Source: Tritrichomonas musculus
Taxonomy: Eukaryota > Parabasalia > Tritrichomonadida > Tritrichomonadidae
DNA length: 64,000 nt
Assembly: GCA_039105265.1 (NCBI GenBank)
Contig: JAPFFF010000044.1
Location: forward strand, 930,001 to 994,000
Direction: 5' to 3'
The notes under the pieces were generated by a model. It did not search any database, was not told the origin of the DNA, and saw only the letters and a list, made by a program, of their open reading frames with translations. The position numbers were made by a program, and so were the translations under genes. Shown here one piece after another: positions 1-9,012 of this stretch; position 1 is the first letter of the stretch, and every line of letters begins with the position of its first letter.

Positions 1-155
1 CCAAATTAACTTTGAAATAAATTTTAAAATGAGTGTTTAGCGCTTTATGACAGGCCTTGTTCTACAACAGATTATGGAGGCTAATTAAAATTTAAACCCT
101 GTGGATAATTTTTTCGTTAATTTTTAAAATGAGGTTTTGAGCTTGGTTCCTGGTA
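1..155. other. Left-edge non-coding stretch before integrase
   Basis: AT-rich sequence with no convincing open frame. Two short TTTTAAAATGAG-like stretches occur (about 25-34 and 121-132), which may be degenerate upstream repeats. Nothing else is recognised. Confidence 0.4.
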
Positions 156-1229
156 TTGGGAGACCTAGAAAAATTATTCGACCACCAATACGAACATACA
201 TATACTACTTACGTCAATAAATTTTATTTCCAGCCAACGACATATTCAACTTATGAAATTCCTCAGGAGCAAAATATTATTGGGTTCAAAACAGAGAGTA
301 AAATAAGAGCTTTGAAGAATTTGTTTCCCGAGAAGCAGGTCAAAATAGCCGAGAACACATCATACTTTCCGCTGAAAAAGAACGCCAAATTATATCAGCT
401 CCATAAAGTTTCATCAAGAAATTCCTATATTATTGATTTGATGTTTGTTGATAAATTATGTTATTTGGTCATGATAAATGTCAATACAAGATATTTGTAC
501 GTTGCGTTGGTAAATCAGATATTGTTTGGAGAAGAGAAAGAAGAAAAGCATCAGAGATTCGCCAAATTCGATAAATCAGCAGATACATACTTGAAAACCC
601 TCGATAGATTACTGCAATCAGGTGTTGTAATAAAGAGCTTGACGTTTGATGGAGAAGGTTCTTTTAACTCAAGAAAGGCACAAGAATACTATAGAGCTCA
701 TAGAATAGAATGGCAAACTGCACCAAGAATGAGAATGGGAAACTATCCAGACTTCATGAAAAAGGAGCAAAAACAGGTAAAAACAGACCCGATGCACAGT
801 TCTTTGGGACTGATAGATAGAGTCATCAGAACACTGAGAGATATGGCTTACAATATGGGAATTGGGATAATTACTCCATCGATAATGGAAGAATTGGTGA
901 GGCAATATAATAACGCACCTCATAAAACACTCTCAAAATATGCCAGGAAAAGTGTGTCTCCAAAGATGGTTCATGAAGATAAAGAACTGGAATCGTTGAT
1001 TGTGATGAATATCTGTAAGGAGAATTATGACATAATGACGAGTAAAGGATTCTATTTGCCAAAAGGGATGTCGGTAAAATTATATAACGAAAAGGATGGA
1101 ATGATGAAGAGAAGGTCCAATGTACAGCCAGGAAAGTATAGAGTTATTGGGTTCAAGAATGGTTTGTATGAAATTGAAGGACAAAAAAATGACAGACAAA
1201 TGATGCCTAGGTGGAAAATTGACTATTGA
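156..1229 (+). CDS. Polinton/Maverick retrovirus-type integrase (fossil copy)
   Basis: About 357 codons resembling the rve-type integrase of Polintons, which inserts the linear element DNA into host DNA. The catalytic core spans roughly residues 90-280: a first acidic strand (IIDLMFVD), the strand LVMINVNTRYLYV typical of rve cores, a second acidic site (LTFDGEGSF) and the helix LIDRVIRTLRDM. It is followed by YNNAPHKTLS, the asparagine-rich stretch seen in Ty3-like and Polinton integrases. The C-terminus is basic and may bind DNA. It converges on the PolB gene, with 15 bp between their ends. No ATG lies at the beginning of the open frame, so the start is uncertain and this copy is probably damaged. 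The same family occurs at 30.8-32.2 kb and 46-47 kb. Confidence 0.85.
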   Translation: MGDLEKLFDHQYEHTYTTYVNKFYFQPTTYSTYEIPQEQNIIGFKTESKIRALKNLFPEKQVKIAENTSYFPLKKNAKLYQLHKVSSRNSYIIDLMFVDKLCYLVMINVNTRYLYVALVNQILFGEEKEEKHQRFAKFDKSADTYLKTLDRLLQSGVVIKSLTFDGEGSFNSRKAQEYYRAHRIEWQTAPRMRMGNYPDFMKKEQKQVKTDPMHSSLGLIDRVIRTLRDMAYNMGIGIITPSIMEELVRQYNNAPHKTLSKYARKSVSPKMVHEDKELESLIVMNICKENYDIMTSKGFYLPKGMSVKLYNEKDGMMKRRSNVQPGKYRVIGFKNGLYEIEGQKNDRQMMPRWKIDY

Positions 1230-1244
1230 GTCATTTATGGCTCT

Positions 1245-4200
1245 TTAGGACTGAAAAGGACTATTAAAATATTGTGTAATATCTCCTTCAGTATAGTCTG
1301 TTTTGATACATCTCTCGAATTTTTTTCTTGTCGATACAGTCATATTTTTATTCATTTCGAAGCAAGGTTGTCCTTTTGTTAAGTCGAATGTGATGGAATT
1401 TCCGTTATATAGCGTTTCATAAAGCTTCATAACATCTCCTTGAAACTCTTCATTGAATTTATATTTGATGGAATTCTGAGTTAGTCCCTTGCCTCGTATC
1501 ATATAGTCAATATCTCCAGTAGAATCTTGCAGTTTATCTACATACATTTTCTTCATCAAGAAGAATGATTCAATAGATTCAGGCATCTCATTGTGGCCGT
1601 TTATTTCTGGGAAATCTGAATGGAATTGTCCTAAATTTTTCCCGATAAGTTCGCGGTTATATTTCTCGCGGAAGGCCTTTTCAAGTTTCGGTAAATCGGC
1701 AGATTCTATATGCATACTATCATTATCTTGGTAATAAATATGACAGCCTATATCGAAAGCAAGACACATAACTTCGTTCATTATTCTCTTGGACATTGAC
1801 AAAACTTGGATGCCTAATAGGGAGAAATTGAAGTGATTATCTATTTGTTTGAGGGTCTTTATTGCATGGATGTCAGAGTTGTTTAACTGAATATCTTCGA
1901 CAATTTTGTTATAGTTTTTTGCCCAATATTTGTCGAGTTCATCTCCTTCGTGAAGATATTTGTAGTCTTTATCTACTGGCCTCTCTATTGTTTTGCCGTA
2001 GCAGGAATTCATGATGAGTTTGTAGAGATTTTGCAAAGGATTCTTCTGTTTCTTATATTCGAGTCGTTTATTGAATATCTTTTTGATACATTCTTGAATA
2101 CGATAATCTTTCTTTCCATCCCAGTAATATCCTCTCAGTATATTGAATTCTATTTGCTGAAACTCAATAAAGTCCTCCAAAGTAATATTATCAACAACCA
2201 TTTTAATGGTATTTCCTTCTGAGAGAATGTCGTTATTCCTGTTTAGGACGTCAATTTTTTGAACGATTAACGGAAATGCATAATGCTTTTTTATTTTTGT
2301 TATTTCGATTTCGACGATGTATGCTGATTGTTGGGAGAGGAAATTATAGTTGAGTTGGTCATTCTGTATTACCTTTGGACGTCCTTCAACTGTGTATAAT
2401 CTACTCATTGCGGAAGGATATAATGATACTGCATCAAAATCGCAGAGATTCTTCTTGACATGCCATTTCTTGTTATATGCCGTCATACATCTACCTCCAT
2501 ATATCGCCTTTGAGCAAAAATATCTCACATGACCACCTAATTTATAGAGATTTTGGTTGGGATAATAGACTCTTTGATTGAAGACTTCGTTTGCGAGAGA
2601 CGATATGCTGATGAAATTAAATGGGTCGACTTTGAAGTCTTTGATGAATCCTTCACGCAGTTTATTGAATCCGATTCTGAGGATATTAACGTCTTGCTGG
2701 CAGTAAAATTCTGCATATTTCCACATGTCAAAATGGTTTTCGTCTATTCGGCAGCCAGATATTTTATCGATATTGGCGTTGAATAAATTGTAGTCTTCAT
2801 CTGTCCAAATTTTGTCTTCATTTTCTCCTGCTTTGTTGATTGTGCCACAGTTAGTTTGGAGGCGATTAAGAGTATAGTATTTATATGGAAATATCTCTTT
2901 TTGTATGTCAGGAATGTCAAACATAGAGGGTAATTGAGATAATTTGCAGGAAAGAATTGGTAAAGAGTCTTTGAGATGGATGGTTTTGTTATTATATTTT
3001 ATATCAGCCTTCATTGTTTTTGTGCCTTTGATGATGGATTTGGCGAGTCCGAAAGAAGCCAGCATTCTGATATCATACGCTAAATTGTGGAAATAAACGA
3101 CAGCGTCATCGGGTAAATAATCTAGTAATTGTTTGTTGCAGTCTTCTCCTCGGAAAGTTTTATTGATTCGGCCTGTTCTATTCTGTAAGACACAGAGGAA
3201 AGGTTTGTGAATTTCTGTTGATGTATCTGCTTCAAAATCTGCATACCAATATGTTTTGTTGTCAGTTTGGAGTAGTTTCTTTTTATCCTCTTTGATTAGT
3301 TTCGTGCATTGTTCTTCGTTATATTCGAGGTTGATAAGGTCAATATCGTCGATTACTTCTTTGTAGAAAACTGTGTTGAGGACCTTATATTGACCGAATG
3401 TGATTGGGACGAAGAAGTTGTTTTTCATGAGAGTTCGGACCAAATTTGATGATGTCATGAAATATCTTGCATTAATCCAGTGGTCTTGTTTGTATTCTTT
3501 ATTGTATTTATCTTCTGAACAGTCAAGGAGGTGGTTGATATAATACGTACTGAAAGGAGTAATTTCCTCAAGAAAATAGTGCTTATTGAAGACATTCATT
3601 GTATGAGTTCTTGTTGGGTCAGCATTTTCTATACCTAAATAACTCTTTTTTGAACCATCTTTTTGGGACCTAACTGTTTGTTTTTTGCATTTTGAATCTT
3701 CATCAATGAAAGATAATTTGACATGAATTTTGAACTCTGTACATAAATTATTCAATGCTTTTTGGGAGAGATATCTTGAATTAATCCTTAGGCGCATTTT
3801 GTTTAGTGTGTCATCATCGTAGCATCCTGTTTGTTGAAGGGCGTAAATGAAGCAGCAATCGTCCAATTCCTTTCTCTGTTTGCCTTTTTTGTCCACGAGA
3901 GAAGTGAAAATCTGTAATTTCTTGAGATATTTTGAGACATTTGATGGGCAGTTTTCACGTACCAAATATTGAAAGAAACTTCCTCCAACGTCATTTTTTG
4001 CCTTAATATTCTGAAATTCACTAAAGCGAACTGCTTCAAAGAGGCTCCATTCGGGTATTTTTTCGGCACCATTCTCATAAAAATATTCTGGGACAACGTT
4101 CTCTATATCGAAGATGAAGTGTTTTTCTGTCAGATTTTCCATTAATTTGTTGTATATTTCAGGAGTTAATTGATAAGAATGCCATTGACTTTTGATTTTG

Positions 4201-4667
4201 AAAGCGAGTTTGTATTTGGAGATAATGGGTAAAGAATCTATATATTCTTCAAAGAATTCCTTCAATTTGGGAAGCAATAAGAGTCTGCCGTCCTTATCTA
4301 ATCTCTCAAAGTCGATTTGCCATTTTTTAGGAGAGTATTCTAATTTTTCCATTATTTGATTCACGATTTCTTGTTGTGAGTTGTTCTCCGTCTTGAGAGG
4401 TTTTTCTTCTTGTTTGGGAGGTTCTTCTTGTTTGGGTTGTTCTTGTTGTTGCGCAGGGGTATTGTTCTTGCCTTTAAAATACCAGTACATAGCCTCATAG
4501 TTGTCTAAATCTCCATCATACCCTTCTTGTCTGGCACATTCTCGGATGTCATAATAGAATTCCTCTTGTGAGTTCCAATAATATGAAAAGTCGTGTTGTA
4601 GTTTCTCGTTTATTATCAATTCAAATAGTTCTTGTAATTTTTCGGGAGTAGCTTCGGAGAGTCTCAT
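1245..4667 (-). CDS. polB: Protein-primed family B DNA polymerase of a Polinton
   Basis: About 1140 codons, a DNA_pol_B_2-type polymerase that would replicate the linear element from a terminal protein primer. Visible motifs: Exo I YADFEADTS near residue 470, Exo II YFHNLAYDIRM, Exo III YCQQDVNIL; polymerase A DFDAVSLYPSAM near 740, B LIMNSCYGKT near 880, C YYQDNDSMHIE near 975. The N-terminal third carries DDCCFIYALQQTG and a later HYF, resembling an OTU-type cysteine protease core. The start at 4667 is chosen because TCATT lies 7-11 bases upstream and the 51 codons further upstream are low-complexity Phe/Lys/Ile. The residues between 85 and 105 are rich in Gln, Glu and Pro. The frame is open throughout, so this gene looks whole. 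Confidence 0.93.
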   Translation of the reverse strand: MRLSEATPEKLQELFELIINEKLQHDFSYYWNSQEEFYYDIRECARQEGYDGDLDNYEAMYWYFKGKNNTPAQQQEQPKQEEPPKQEEKPLKTENNSQQEIVNQIMEKLEYSPKKWQIDFERLDKDGRLLLLPKLKEFFEEYIDSLPIISKYKLAFKIKSQWHSYQLTPEIYNKLMENLTEKHFIFDIENVVPEYFYENGAEKIPEWSLFEAVRFSEFQNIKAKNDVGGSFFQYLVRENCPSNVSKYLKKLQIFTSLVDKKGKQRKELDDCCFIYALQQTGCYDDDTLNKMRLRINSRYLSQKALNNLCTEFKIHVKLSFIDEDSKCKKQTVRSQKDGSKKSYLGIENADPTRTHTMNVFNKHYFLEEITPFSTYYINHLLDCSEDKYNKEYKQDHWINARYFMTSSNLVRTLMKNNFFVPITFGQYKVLNTVFYKEVIDDIDLINLEYNEEQCTKLIKEDKKKLLQTDNKTYWYADFEADTSTEIHKPFLCVLQNRTGRINKTFRGEDCNKQLLDYLPDDAVVYFHNLAYDIRMLASFGLAKSIIKGTKTMKADIKYNNKTIHLKDSLPILSCKLSQLPSMFDIPDIQKEIFPYKYYTLNRLQTNCGTINKAGENEDKIWTDEDYNLFNANIDKISGCRIDENHFDMWKYAEFYCQQDVNILRIGFNKLREGFIKDFKVDPFNFISISSLANEVFNQRVYYPNQNLYKLGGHVRYFCSKAIYGGRCMTAYNKKWHVKKNLCDFDAVSLYPSAMSRLYTVEGRPKVIQNDQLNYNFLSQQSAYIVEIEITKIKKHYAFPLIVQKIDVLNRNNDILSEGNTIKMVVDNITLEDFIEFQQIEFNILRGYYWDGKKDYRIQECIKKIFNKRLEYKKQKNPLQNLYKLIMNSCYGKTIERPVDKDYKYLHEGDELDKYWAKNYNKIVEDIQLNNSDIHAIKTLKQIDNHFNFSLLGIQVLSMSKRIMNEVMCLAFDIGCHIYYQDNDSMHIESADLPKLEKAFREKYNRELIGKNLGQFHSDFPEINGHNEMPESIESFFLMKKMYVDKLQDSTGDIDYMIRGKGLTQNSIKYKFNEEFQGDVMKLYETLYNGNSITFDLTKGQPCFEMNKNMTVSTRKKFERCIKTDYTEGDITQYFNSPFQS

Positions 4668-5010
4668 TTTTGCAATGAAGATAAAAAATAAAAAATATAA
4701 AAAATTTATACCTCTTATCGTGGATGAGAAAATTTCCAAAAAATATTTTTTTTCAAAAAAAGTTTCAAAAAAGTTGATAGGTCCTAAATCAATGACTTTA
4801 TTAGCGAGTATGACAAACATCTTTTTGAACCCAAATTGTTGAGTGAAAATAGGGGGGTCAAGTATGGGGATACTTAAGAAATTGTTGGACGACTTTTTGA
4901 GTCAAAAAAGGGCTAAAATGAGGTGTTTGAGACCAAAAAAGTGCCCAAAATAAGGTGTTTTCAAAGGGTTTGTCAGGAGTTTGGGACGAAGTCCTAAAAT
5001 CATGACAAAC
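4668..5010. other. Gene-free segment at a Polinton edge
   Basis: About 340 bases holding the PolB leader and a G-run-rich stretch (AGGGGGGTC near 4852; repeated AAAATGAGGTG/AAAATAAGGTG near 4916-4960). It ends where sequence from a different element copy begins at about 5011. It may be the degenerate terminal part of the leftmost element. No target-site duplication could be seen. Confidence 0.4.
4674..4678 (-). promoter_or_regulatory. Trichomonas-type initiator (Inr) of PolB
   Basis: TCATT on the minus strand, A+1 nine bases before the ATG at 4667. It matches the TCA-Y-W initiator described for Trichomonas genes. Confidence 0.5.
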
Positions 5011-5020
5011 ATATACTACT

Positions 5021-5176
5021 CATATTGGTCAACATGATAAACCAGTACCTCTACTACCAAAATATCTTAAGAAGCCTGAACCACCTGCTATGCAAGGTAG
5101 AGCAAGAGAATATAATAAACAAGATATTAGATATGGACCTACACAACATGTTATTACTCAAAACAATATCTATTAA
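5021..5176 (+). pseudogene. Fragment of the 141-aa post-capsid protein family (fossil)
   Basis: Fifty-one codons of open frame ending at 5176 resemble the C-terminus of the protein at 50669-51094: both have a P-x-PKYLKKPE/PPYLKKPE segment, then RYGPTQHVI/IYGPKHSVI, then an NN-containing end. Only the tail of the gene is present. It begins directly after ATATACTACT (5011-5020), a sequence also found at the inner edges of the inverted repeats at 14.9 and 42.2 kb. As in the intact copy, it precedes the GCC-motif gene, which marks 5.0-10.9 kb as a second type A element. Function unknown. Confidence 0.6.
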
Positions 5177-5196
5177 AAGTTTTTTTTCAAACTTAA

Positions 5197-5721
5197 ATGA
5201 TTAAGAAGAGAAGTACAACTAATGGTGTACAAGCAAATGTATCTTTAAAACCATCAGCAGCTGCATCATCTACATCAAACATCAACAACAACATTATTAT
5301 TAATAAGAGAGATGATGGCAAGGAAGACATTGTTATTACAAGAGACATTGGAGTGCAAACTGAACCTGTTGAAGTTGAACCAGATGTACGTAATGTTATA
5401 CTTGAAGCATATGCACAAATACTACTTAATCAAGACAAAGCACTACTAGCTAACATTATATCAAAGAAATGCATCATAGTACCTATTGAATCTCTTTGCA
5501 ACATCATCAAATCAATACTACATGTAAATGAAGTTGAAGTACAACTTAATGAAGATGTTGGATGTTGTGCAGCAAAGAGTAGTCCAATACAAAAAATTGA
5601 TGCTATAAAAATCATTAAAGATAATGGAGAAGTAGTTATTGATTTGAAACAAGTATATAATAAAGAATATAATGAACTTGTTAATAATTATCATGTATGT
5701 TTAAAATATTGTATAGTATAA
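5197..5721 (+). CDS. GCC-motif Polinton protein, type A copy 1
   Basis: A 174-aa protein of unknown function. The N-terminus is basic and Ser/Ala/Asn-rich (SSTSNINNNIIINK), then DIGVQTEP, which resembles a dynein-light-chain LC8 recognition motif. A helical domain follows (NVILEAYAQILLNQDKALL), then the hallmark EDVGCCAAK and a YNKEYNEL segment near the C-terminus. Clear relatives lie at 53188-53709 (very close) and 38009-38578 (distant, keeping PGCC and a Cys-rich end). The paired cysteines with acidic residues in front suggest metal or disulphide chemistry, but this is inference. It sits 21 bp after the 141-aa-family fragment and converges with the next gene. Confidence 0.75.
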   Translation: MIKKRSTTNGVQANVSLKPSAAASSTSNINNNIIINKRDDGKEDIVITRDIGVQTEPVEVEPDVRNVILEAYAQILLNQDKALLANIISKKCIIVPIESLCNIIKSILHVNEVEVQLNEDVGCCAAKSSPIQKIDAIKIIKDNGEVVIDLKQVYNKEYNELVNNYHVCLKYCIV

Positions 5722-5748
5722 AAAATTAGAAGTAGTTATTTTTTACTC

Positions 5749-6111
5749 TTACTCCTTATCTTTTGGTGATGAAGCTTCTTGTTCATCATCTTCTTGTGTC
5801 TCTTGCGAGTCAGACACTAATGGCACTTGAAAGCCAAGAGATTTTGGTTTTGGAGATTGTGGATTCTTTTTGATATAAACCTCACAGGTAGTGAGATTCA
5901 TTTGAGTAAGTGCATCAGCAATCTTGTTCAAGTTGGTTTGTATCAAAGGGTCATAGTTGATGCAGACACTATATGGTGTAGAGTTTGTTATTTTTTGGTT
6001 GAACAGGAATACAACCTCTTTAACAGCATTGGTGATTTCAGCATTAGCACTTTTTATATCATTCTTTTGCTGTTTTTGGTATTCTTTGAAGTCTTTTGCG
6101 GTAGACGACAT
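5749..6111 (-). CDS. Unrecognised 120-aa acidic-tail protein, type A
   Basis: I do not recognise this protein. The start at 6111 is preferred because TCACTTCA (6121-6128, minus strand) lies just upstream, matching the local initiator; the longer frame to 6177 overlaps the divergent neighbour. Residues 1-30 are Lys/Gln-rich and probably helical, the middle has alternating hydrophobic stretches, and the last 25 residues are Glu/Asp/Ser-rich (ETQEDDEQEASSPKDKE). The gene at 52719-53087 in the other type A copy has a similar size, strand and acidic tail and also sits next to the GCC gene, so the two may be counterparts, though their order relative to the GCC gene differs. Confidence 0.6.
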   Translation of the reverse strand: MSSTAKDFKEYQKQQKNDIKSANAEITNAVKEVVFLFNQKITNSTPYSVCINYDPLIQTNLNKIADALTQMNLTTCEVYIKKNPQSPKPKSLGFQVPLVSDSQETQEDDEQEASSPKDKE

Positions 6112-6120
6112 TTTAAAAAA

Positions 6121-6128
6121 TGAAGTGA
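6121..6128 (-). promoter_or_regulatory. Initiator TCACTTCA
   Basis: Minus-strand TCACTTCA, 9-17 bases before the ATG at 6111. It fits TCA-Y-W. Confidence 0.5.
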
Positions 6129-6168
6129 TTTTGAAAAAATAATTCAATTTTTTATCTCCAATGAAATC

Positions 6169-6423
6169 ATGAGCCAAAATTTAGATTTAGGTGAGTTCAA
6201 AGAAACAGCCATTATCAAAAAACTCAAGAAGTCGAAAAGCAAAGAGAATCTTCAGAGTGTCGAAAAAAGAGGAAGGAAACCAAAATATGCAACAGTTGAA
6301 GAAAGAAATGAAGCACGTAAGAAACAACAAAAGGCATATCGAGAAAGAAAGAAAAACGAATTACAAAGTATGAAAGATAAAATAAAAGAATATGAAAATA
6401 AAGAGGTATCACATGAGGAATGA
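6169..6423 (+). CDS. bZIP-like basic DNA-binding protein, type A copy 1
   Basis: An 84-aa protein. Residues 30-40 contain an AT-hook-like KRGRKPKYAT. Residues 45-62 (ARKKQQKAYRERKKNEL) resemble the basic region of Yap/Pap1-type bZIP factors (AQRAFRERK), followed by a short heptad segment. The counterpart at 56246-56482 shares the LDLxEFxET start, the RGRK-KYAT hook and the same basic region. The last six codons here lie inside the first unit of a 19-bp tandem repeat, so the repeat supplies the stop. It is probably a regulator or origin-binding protein acting in the nucleus; that role is inferred from the basic region and from the CAC(A/G)TG repeats beside both copies. Confidence 0.65.
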   Translation: MSQNLDLGEFKETAIIKKLKKSKSKENLQSVEKRGRKPKYATVEERNEARKKQQKAYRERKKNELQSMKDKIKEYENKEVSHEE

Positions 6424-6632
6424 GGTATCACATGAGGAAAAAGGTATCACATGAGGAATGAGGTATCACATGAGGAAAAAGGTATCACATGAGGAAAAAG
6501 GTATCACATGAGGAAAAAGGTATCACATGAGGAAAAAGGTATCACATGAGGAAAAAGGTATCACATGAGGAAAAAGGTATCACATGAGGAAAAAGGTATC
6601 ACATGAGGAAAAAGGTATCACATGAGGAAAAA
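6405..6632. repeat. Twelve-copy 19-bp array with CACATG core
   Basis: Exact 19-base periodicity (starts 6405, 6424 ... 6614) of GGTATCACATGAGGAAAAA, with units 1 and 3 ending AATGA. Each unit holds TCACATGAGG. The array begins inside the bZIP-like gene and lies 3' of both flanking convergent genes, so it is unlikely to be a simple promoter. The equivalent place in the other type A copy carries CCACGTGG repeats. Confidence 0.95.
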
Positions 6633-7046
6633 CAAGTACCTTGAAAAAAAACAAGTAGCTAAAAAAAACAAGTACCTCGGAAAAAAACAAGTAGCTAAAA
6701 AAAAAACAAGTACCTCGAAAAAAAACAAGTACCTCGGAAAAAAACAAGTACCTCGGAAAAAAACAAGTACCTCGAAAAAAAACAAGTACCTCGAAAAAAA
6801 ACAAGTAGCTAAAAAAAAAAAACAAGTACCTCGAAAAAAAACAAGTACCTCGGAAAAAAACAAGTACCTCGAAAAAAACAAGTACCTCGGAAAAAAACAA
6901 GTAGCTAAAAAAAAAACAAGTACCTCGAAAAAAAACAAGTAGCTAAAAAAAAAAAACAAGTACCTCGGAAAAAAACAAGTACCTCGAAAAAAAACAAGTA
7001 CCTCGGAAAAAAACAAGTACCTCGAAAAAAAAAAAAAAAAAAACAA
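6633..7046. repeat. Second A-rich array of about 17-19-bp AACAAGTA units
   Basis: More than twenty units of AACAAGTACCTCG(A/G)AAAAA, interspersed with a variant AACAAGTAGCTAAAAAA, directly abutting the CACATG array and ending in a poly-A run near 7027-7042. Long open frames on both strands here are by-products of the repeat, not genes. Confidence 0.92.
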
Positions 7047-7064
7047 GTAGTTAAAAAATTTTAG

Positions 7065-7400
7065 TTATTCATTTTTCTTGTAGTACATTGTTATTAGCTT
7101 ATTGTTTTTTTTCACTCTCTTATGAGTAAAGTGTCTCTTTGTTCCCTCGAGATGCCCGAAACCAAGTCTACTAATAGATAGTTCATGCCCAAAGAACATG
7201 TTGTATAAGTTAACAATATCTCTTGCAGGATAACAATCTTTTTCGAGGTTGTCAAACCATTCATCGTACCTCTTTTTTTGTTTTGCTCGAAGTCGATGTG
7301 CATCATTATCAAGTGCTTGAGCATAATTTTCACACATCATTCTTAAATTTGATGTATCATCTTCAACTTTTAGTTGAGATATTTTTTTCGAATGAATCAC
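7065..7400 (-). CDS. LYN-FG small Polinton protein, type A copy 1
   Basis: About 111 codons of unknown function. The C-terminal half (DIVNLYNMFFGHELSISRLG, then a Lys/Arg-rich end) aligns with the gene at 56754-57173 (ELRDLYNSYFGTNLTNIGLS plus a basic end), so this is one small family with a conserved LYNxxFGxxL motif. Both copies lie after the repeat array, convergent with the bZIP-like gene. The 5' end is uncertain: the frame has no ATG at its beginning, and a plausible initiator-ATG pair (TCACTATT 7474-7481, ATG at 7461) lies upstream. The copy may be broken about once. Confidence 0.6.
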   Translation of the reverse strand: MIHSKKISQLKVEDDTSNLRMMCENYAQALDNDAHRLRAKQKKRYDEWFDNLEKDCYPARDIVNLYNMFFGHELSISRLGFGHLEGTKRHFTHKRVKKNNKLITMYYKKNE

Positions 7401-7473
7401 AACCTTTAGGAGGTGTTTGTTTTTGTAAAATATCTTCTATTTTATCTTCTTCTTCATTCATCTTTAATAAAAT

Positions 7474-7481
7474 AATAGTGA
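7474..7481 (-). promoter_or_regulatory. Initiator TCACTATT
   Basis: Minus-strand TCACTATT, about 13 bases before the ATG at 7461. It probably serves the small LYN-FG gene. Confidence 0.4.
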
Positions 7482-7640
7482 TATTAATAAATATATTTTT
7501 TTAAAATTTCAATATATTTTATTTTTTTTTTAATTCAATTTTTGAATTTTTATAGTGTATTTAACTTTTTCAAAGAAAAATATCCACCTTCGAGTTTTTC
7601 TACGAAATTTAAAATTTAGTGATATCAACAAGAAAATTAA

Positions 7641-7648
7641 TCATTTTT
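7641..7648 (+). promoter_or_regulatory. Initiator TCATTTTT
   Basis: TCATTTTT, 10-17 bases before the ATG at 7658. It decides the start of the coiled-coil gene, since the longer frame from 7619 has no ATG. Confidence 0.5.
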
Positions 7649-7657
7649 ATACTTGTA

Positions 7658-8944
7658 ATGTCCTTCCAGTATAGCTCAGATAGCGATGTTAGTCTATTTG
7701 ACTCGCTCGAGCCAGCGAGTCAACATGCTCCACCCGCAGACGATTGGTTCAAGAACATGACACCAGAACAACTTGAATCAATGAAGCAGTACATCATGAA
7801 GCAACAAGAAGAAGAAGAAGCAAGAAGGAAGAATCAACAAGAAGAAGAAGAAGAAGAAGCAAGAAGGAAGAAGCAGCAACAAGAAGAAGAAGAAGCAAGA
7901 AGGAAGAAGCAGCAACAAGAAGAAGAAGAAGCAAGAAGGAAGAAGCAGCAACAAGAAGAAGAAAGGAAGAAGCAGCAGTACGTGCCATTTTCGAGTAAAG
8001 TATTTCCACCACCTCGATATAATCCACTCCTTCCTCCTCCACCAAATACATTACCAAAAATACCACCACCTCCAAGATTTGGTCCTATATCCAGACCATC
8101 TGGATTTTCAGAACCGCAGAAGACAAGTACCAATCCGAAGGAAGAAACAAAAATCGAAGATGTTGTTGAAGAACCATCACCAGCTCGCAAAGAACCATAC
8201 AAGCCACCGAAAAGTGTTCATGAAATGAAATCTAATAGTGATTATAAGGAGGATAATGTTCGTCCATTCGACTTTCGAGATGAAATGGAACGATTAATAG
8301 AAGAAAATGAAAACTTGAAAGACCGATTAACGAAGTTGGAGGAGAAAATGACTGGTGTAGAATTTCACATTGAAGACATCAATCACAATGCTGAAGAACT
8401 CAGGAAAGACATTGATAATAGCGACGAATACGCACTCGAGCTGATGAAATTGGAACTTACTCCAAAACAGGTGGCGAAGTACATTAACAAAATTCACGAT
8501 TTGAAGAAGGACGTGGCGAATCTGAAAAATGCAAGAACAAGTGGTCCTCCAGCAACTGATTCATTTGCAGAGAAGTATGTAAGAACTCAATTGATGGACA
8601 AAGAACTAGACCATCTTCGATACATGTTTGACACCATTCCCCAGACTTCAACAGCTGAACAAACATCATTGTTCAAGACATATGGATGGAAGTTGTCCAA
8701 TTGCATTTATCGACTCATGCCTTACTTATCACAAGAAGAGAAAGAGAAGTTGGACAATTCATGCAACTTCGTTAAAAAAGACAAGAGGCAATCACCGAAA
8801 CAAGTGATGAAGAGCATCAAAGCCTTCAATGAAGGTATGATAAAGAACCAATATCAACAAAACTCTGATATGAAGTCGAAAGGAAATGAATTCCAATATA
8901 ATTTTCCACATCTAGATGATGATGATAATGGATATCCTCAATAA
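7658..8944 (+). CDS. Repeat-bearing coiled-coil protein upstream of PolB, type A copy 1
   Basis: About 428 codons from the ATG at 7658. Residues 40-105 are a charged repeat of EEEEARRKKQQQ blocks; residues 110-190 are Pro-rich (PPPPN, PPPPRFGP). Residues 205-300 form a coiled coil (RLIEENENLKDRLTKLEEK), and a helical C-terminal domain ends in an acidic DDDDN tail. It is immediately upstream of PolB on the same strand. In the other type A copy the same place holds a Gln/Leu-repeat protein of similar plan (repeat, Pro-rich stretch, helical C-terminus). Because protein-primed polymerases need a terminal protein, both are candidates, but no family match supports this. Function unknown. Confidence 0.75.
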   Translation: MSFQYSSDSDVSLFDSLEPASQHAPPADDWFKNMTPEQLESMKQYIMKQQEEEEARRKNQQEEEEEEARRKKQQQEEEEARRKKQQQEEEEARRKKQQQEEERKKQQYVPFSSKVFPPPRYNPLLPPPPNTLPKIPPPPRFGPISRPSGFSEPQKTSTNPKEETKIEDVVEEPSPARKEPYKPPKSVHEMKSNSDYKEDNVRPFDFRDEMERLIEENENLKDRLTKLEEKMTGVEFHIEDINHNAEELRKDIDNSDEYALELMKLELTPKQVAKYINKIHDLKKDVANLKNARTSGPPATDSFAEKYVRTQLMDKELDHLRYMFDTIPQTSTAEQTSLFKTYGWKLSNCIYRLMPYLSQEEKEKLDNSCNFVKKDKRQSPKQVMKSIKAFNEGMIKNQYQQNSDMKSKGNEFQYNFPHLDDDDNGYPQ

Positions 8945-8990
8945 ACAATTAATTTTTTAGCTTTTTTCTTTTGTTTTTATTTTTATCGTT

Positions 8991-8998
8991 TCACTTTT
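8991..8998 (+). promoter_or_regulatory. Initiator TCACTTTT of PolB chimera
   Basis: TCACTTTT, 15-22 bases before the ATG at 9013. It supports starting the polymerase there and not at 8971, where the frame begins with Phe-rich sequence. Confidence 0.5.
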
Positions 8999-9012
8999 AT
9001 TTTGTGTTAAAC

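Noticed and set aside
6580-7046. Long open frames on both strands over the repeat arrays (Phe/Tyr/Leu-rich or Lys-rich)
   Set aside because: They are produced by tandem repeats without stops; no start signal and no non-repetitive sequence.
6405-7046. CRISPR-like direct repeats
   Set aside because: The units are contiguous with no unique spacers, in a eukaryotic element context.
7794-8202. Minus-strand Ser/Leu- and Cys/Phe-rich frames opposite the coiled-coil gene
   Set aside because: Shadows of the EEEEARRKKQQQ repeat on the coding strand.
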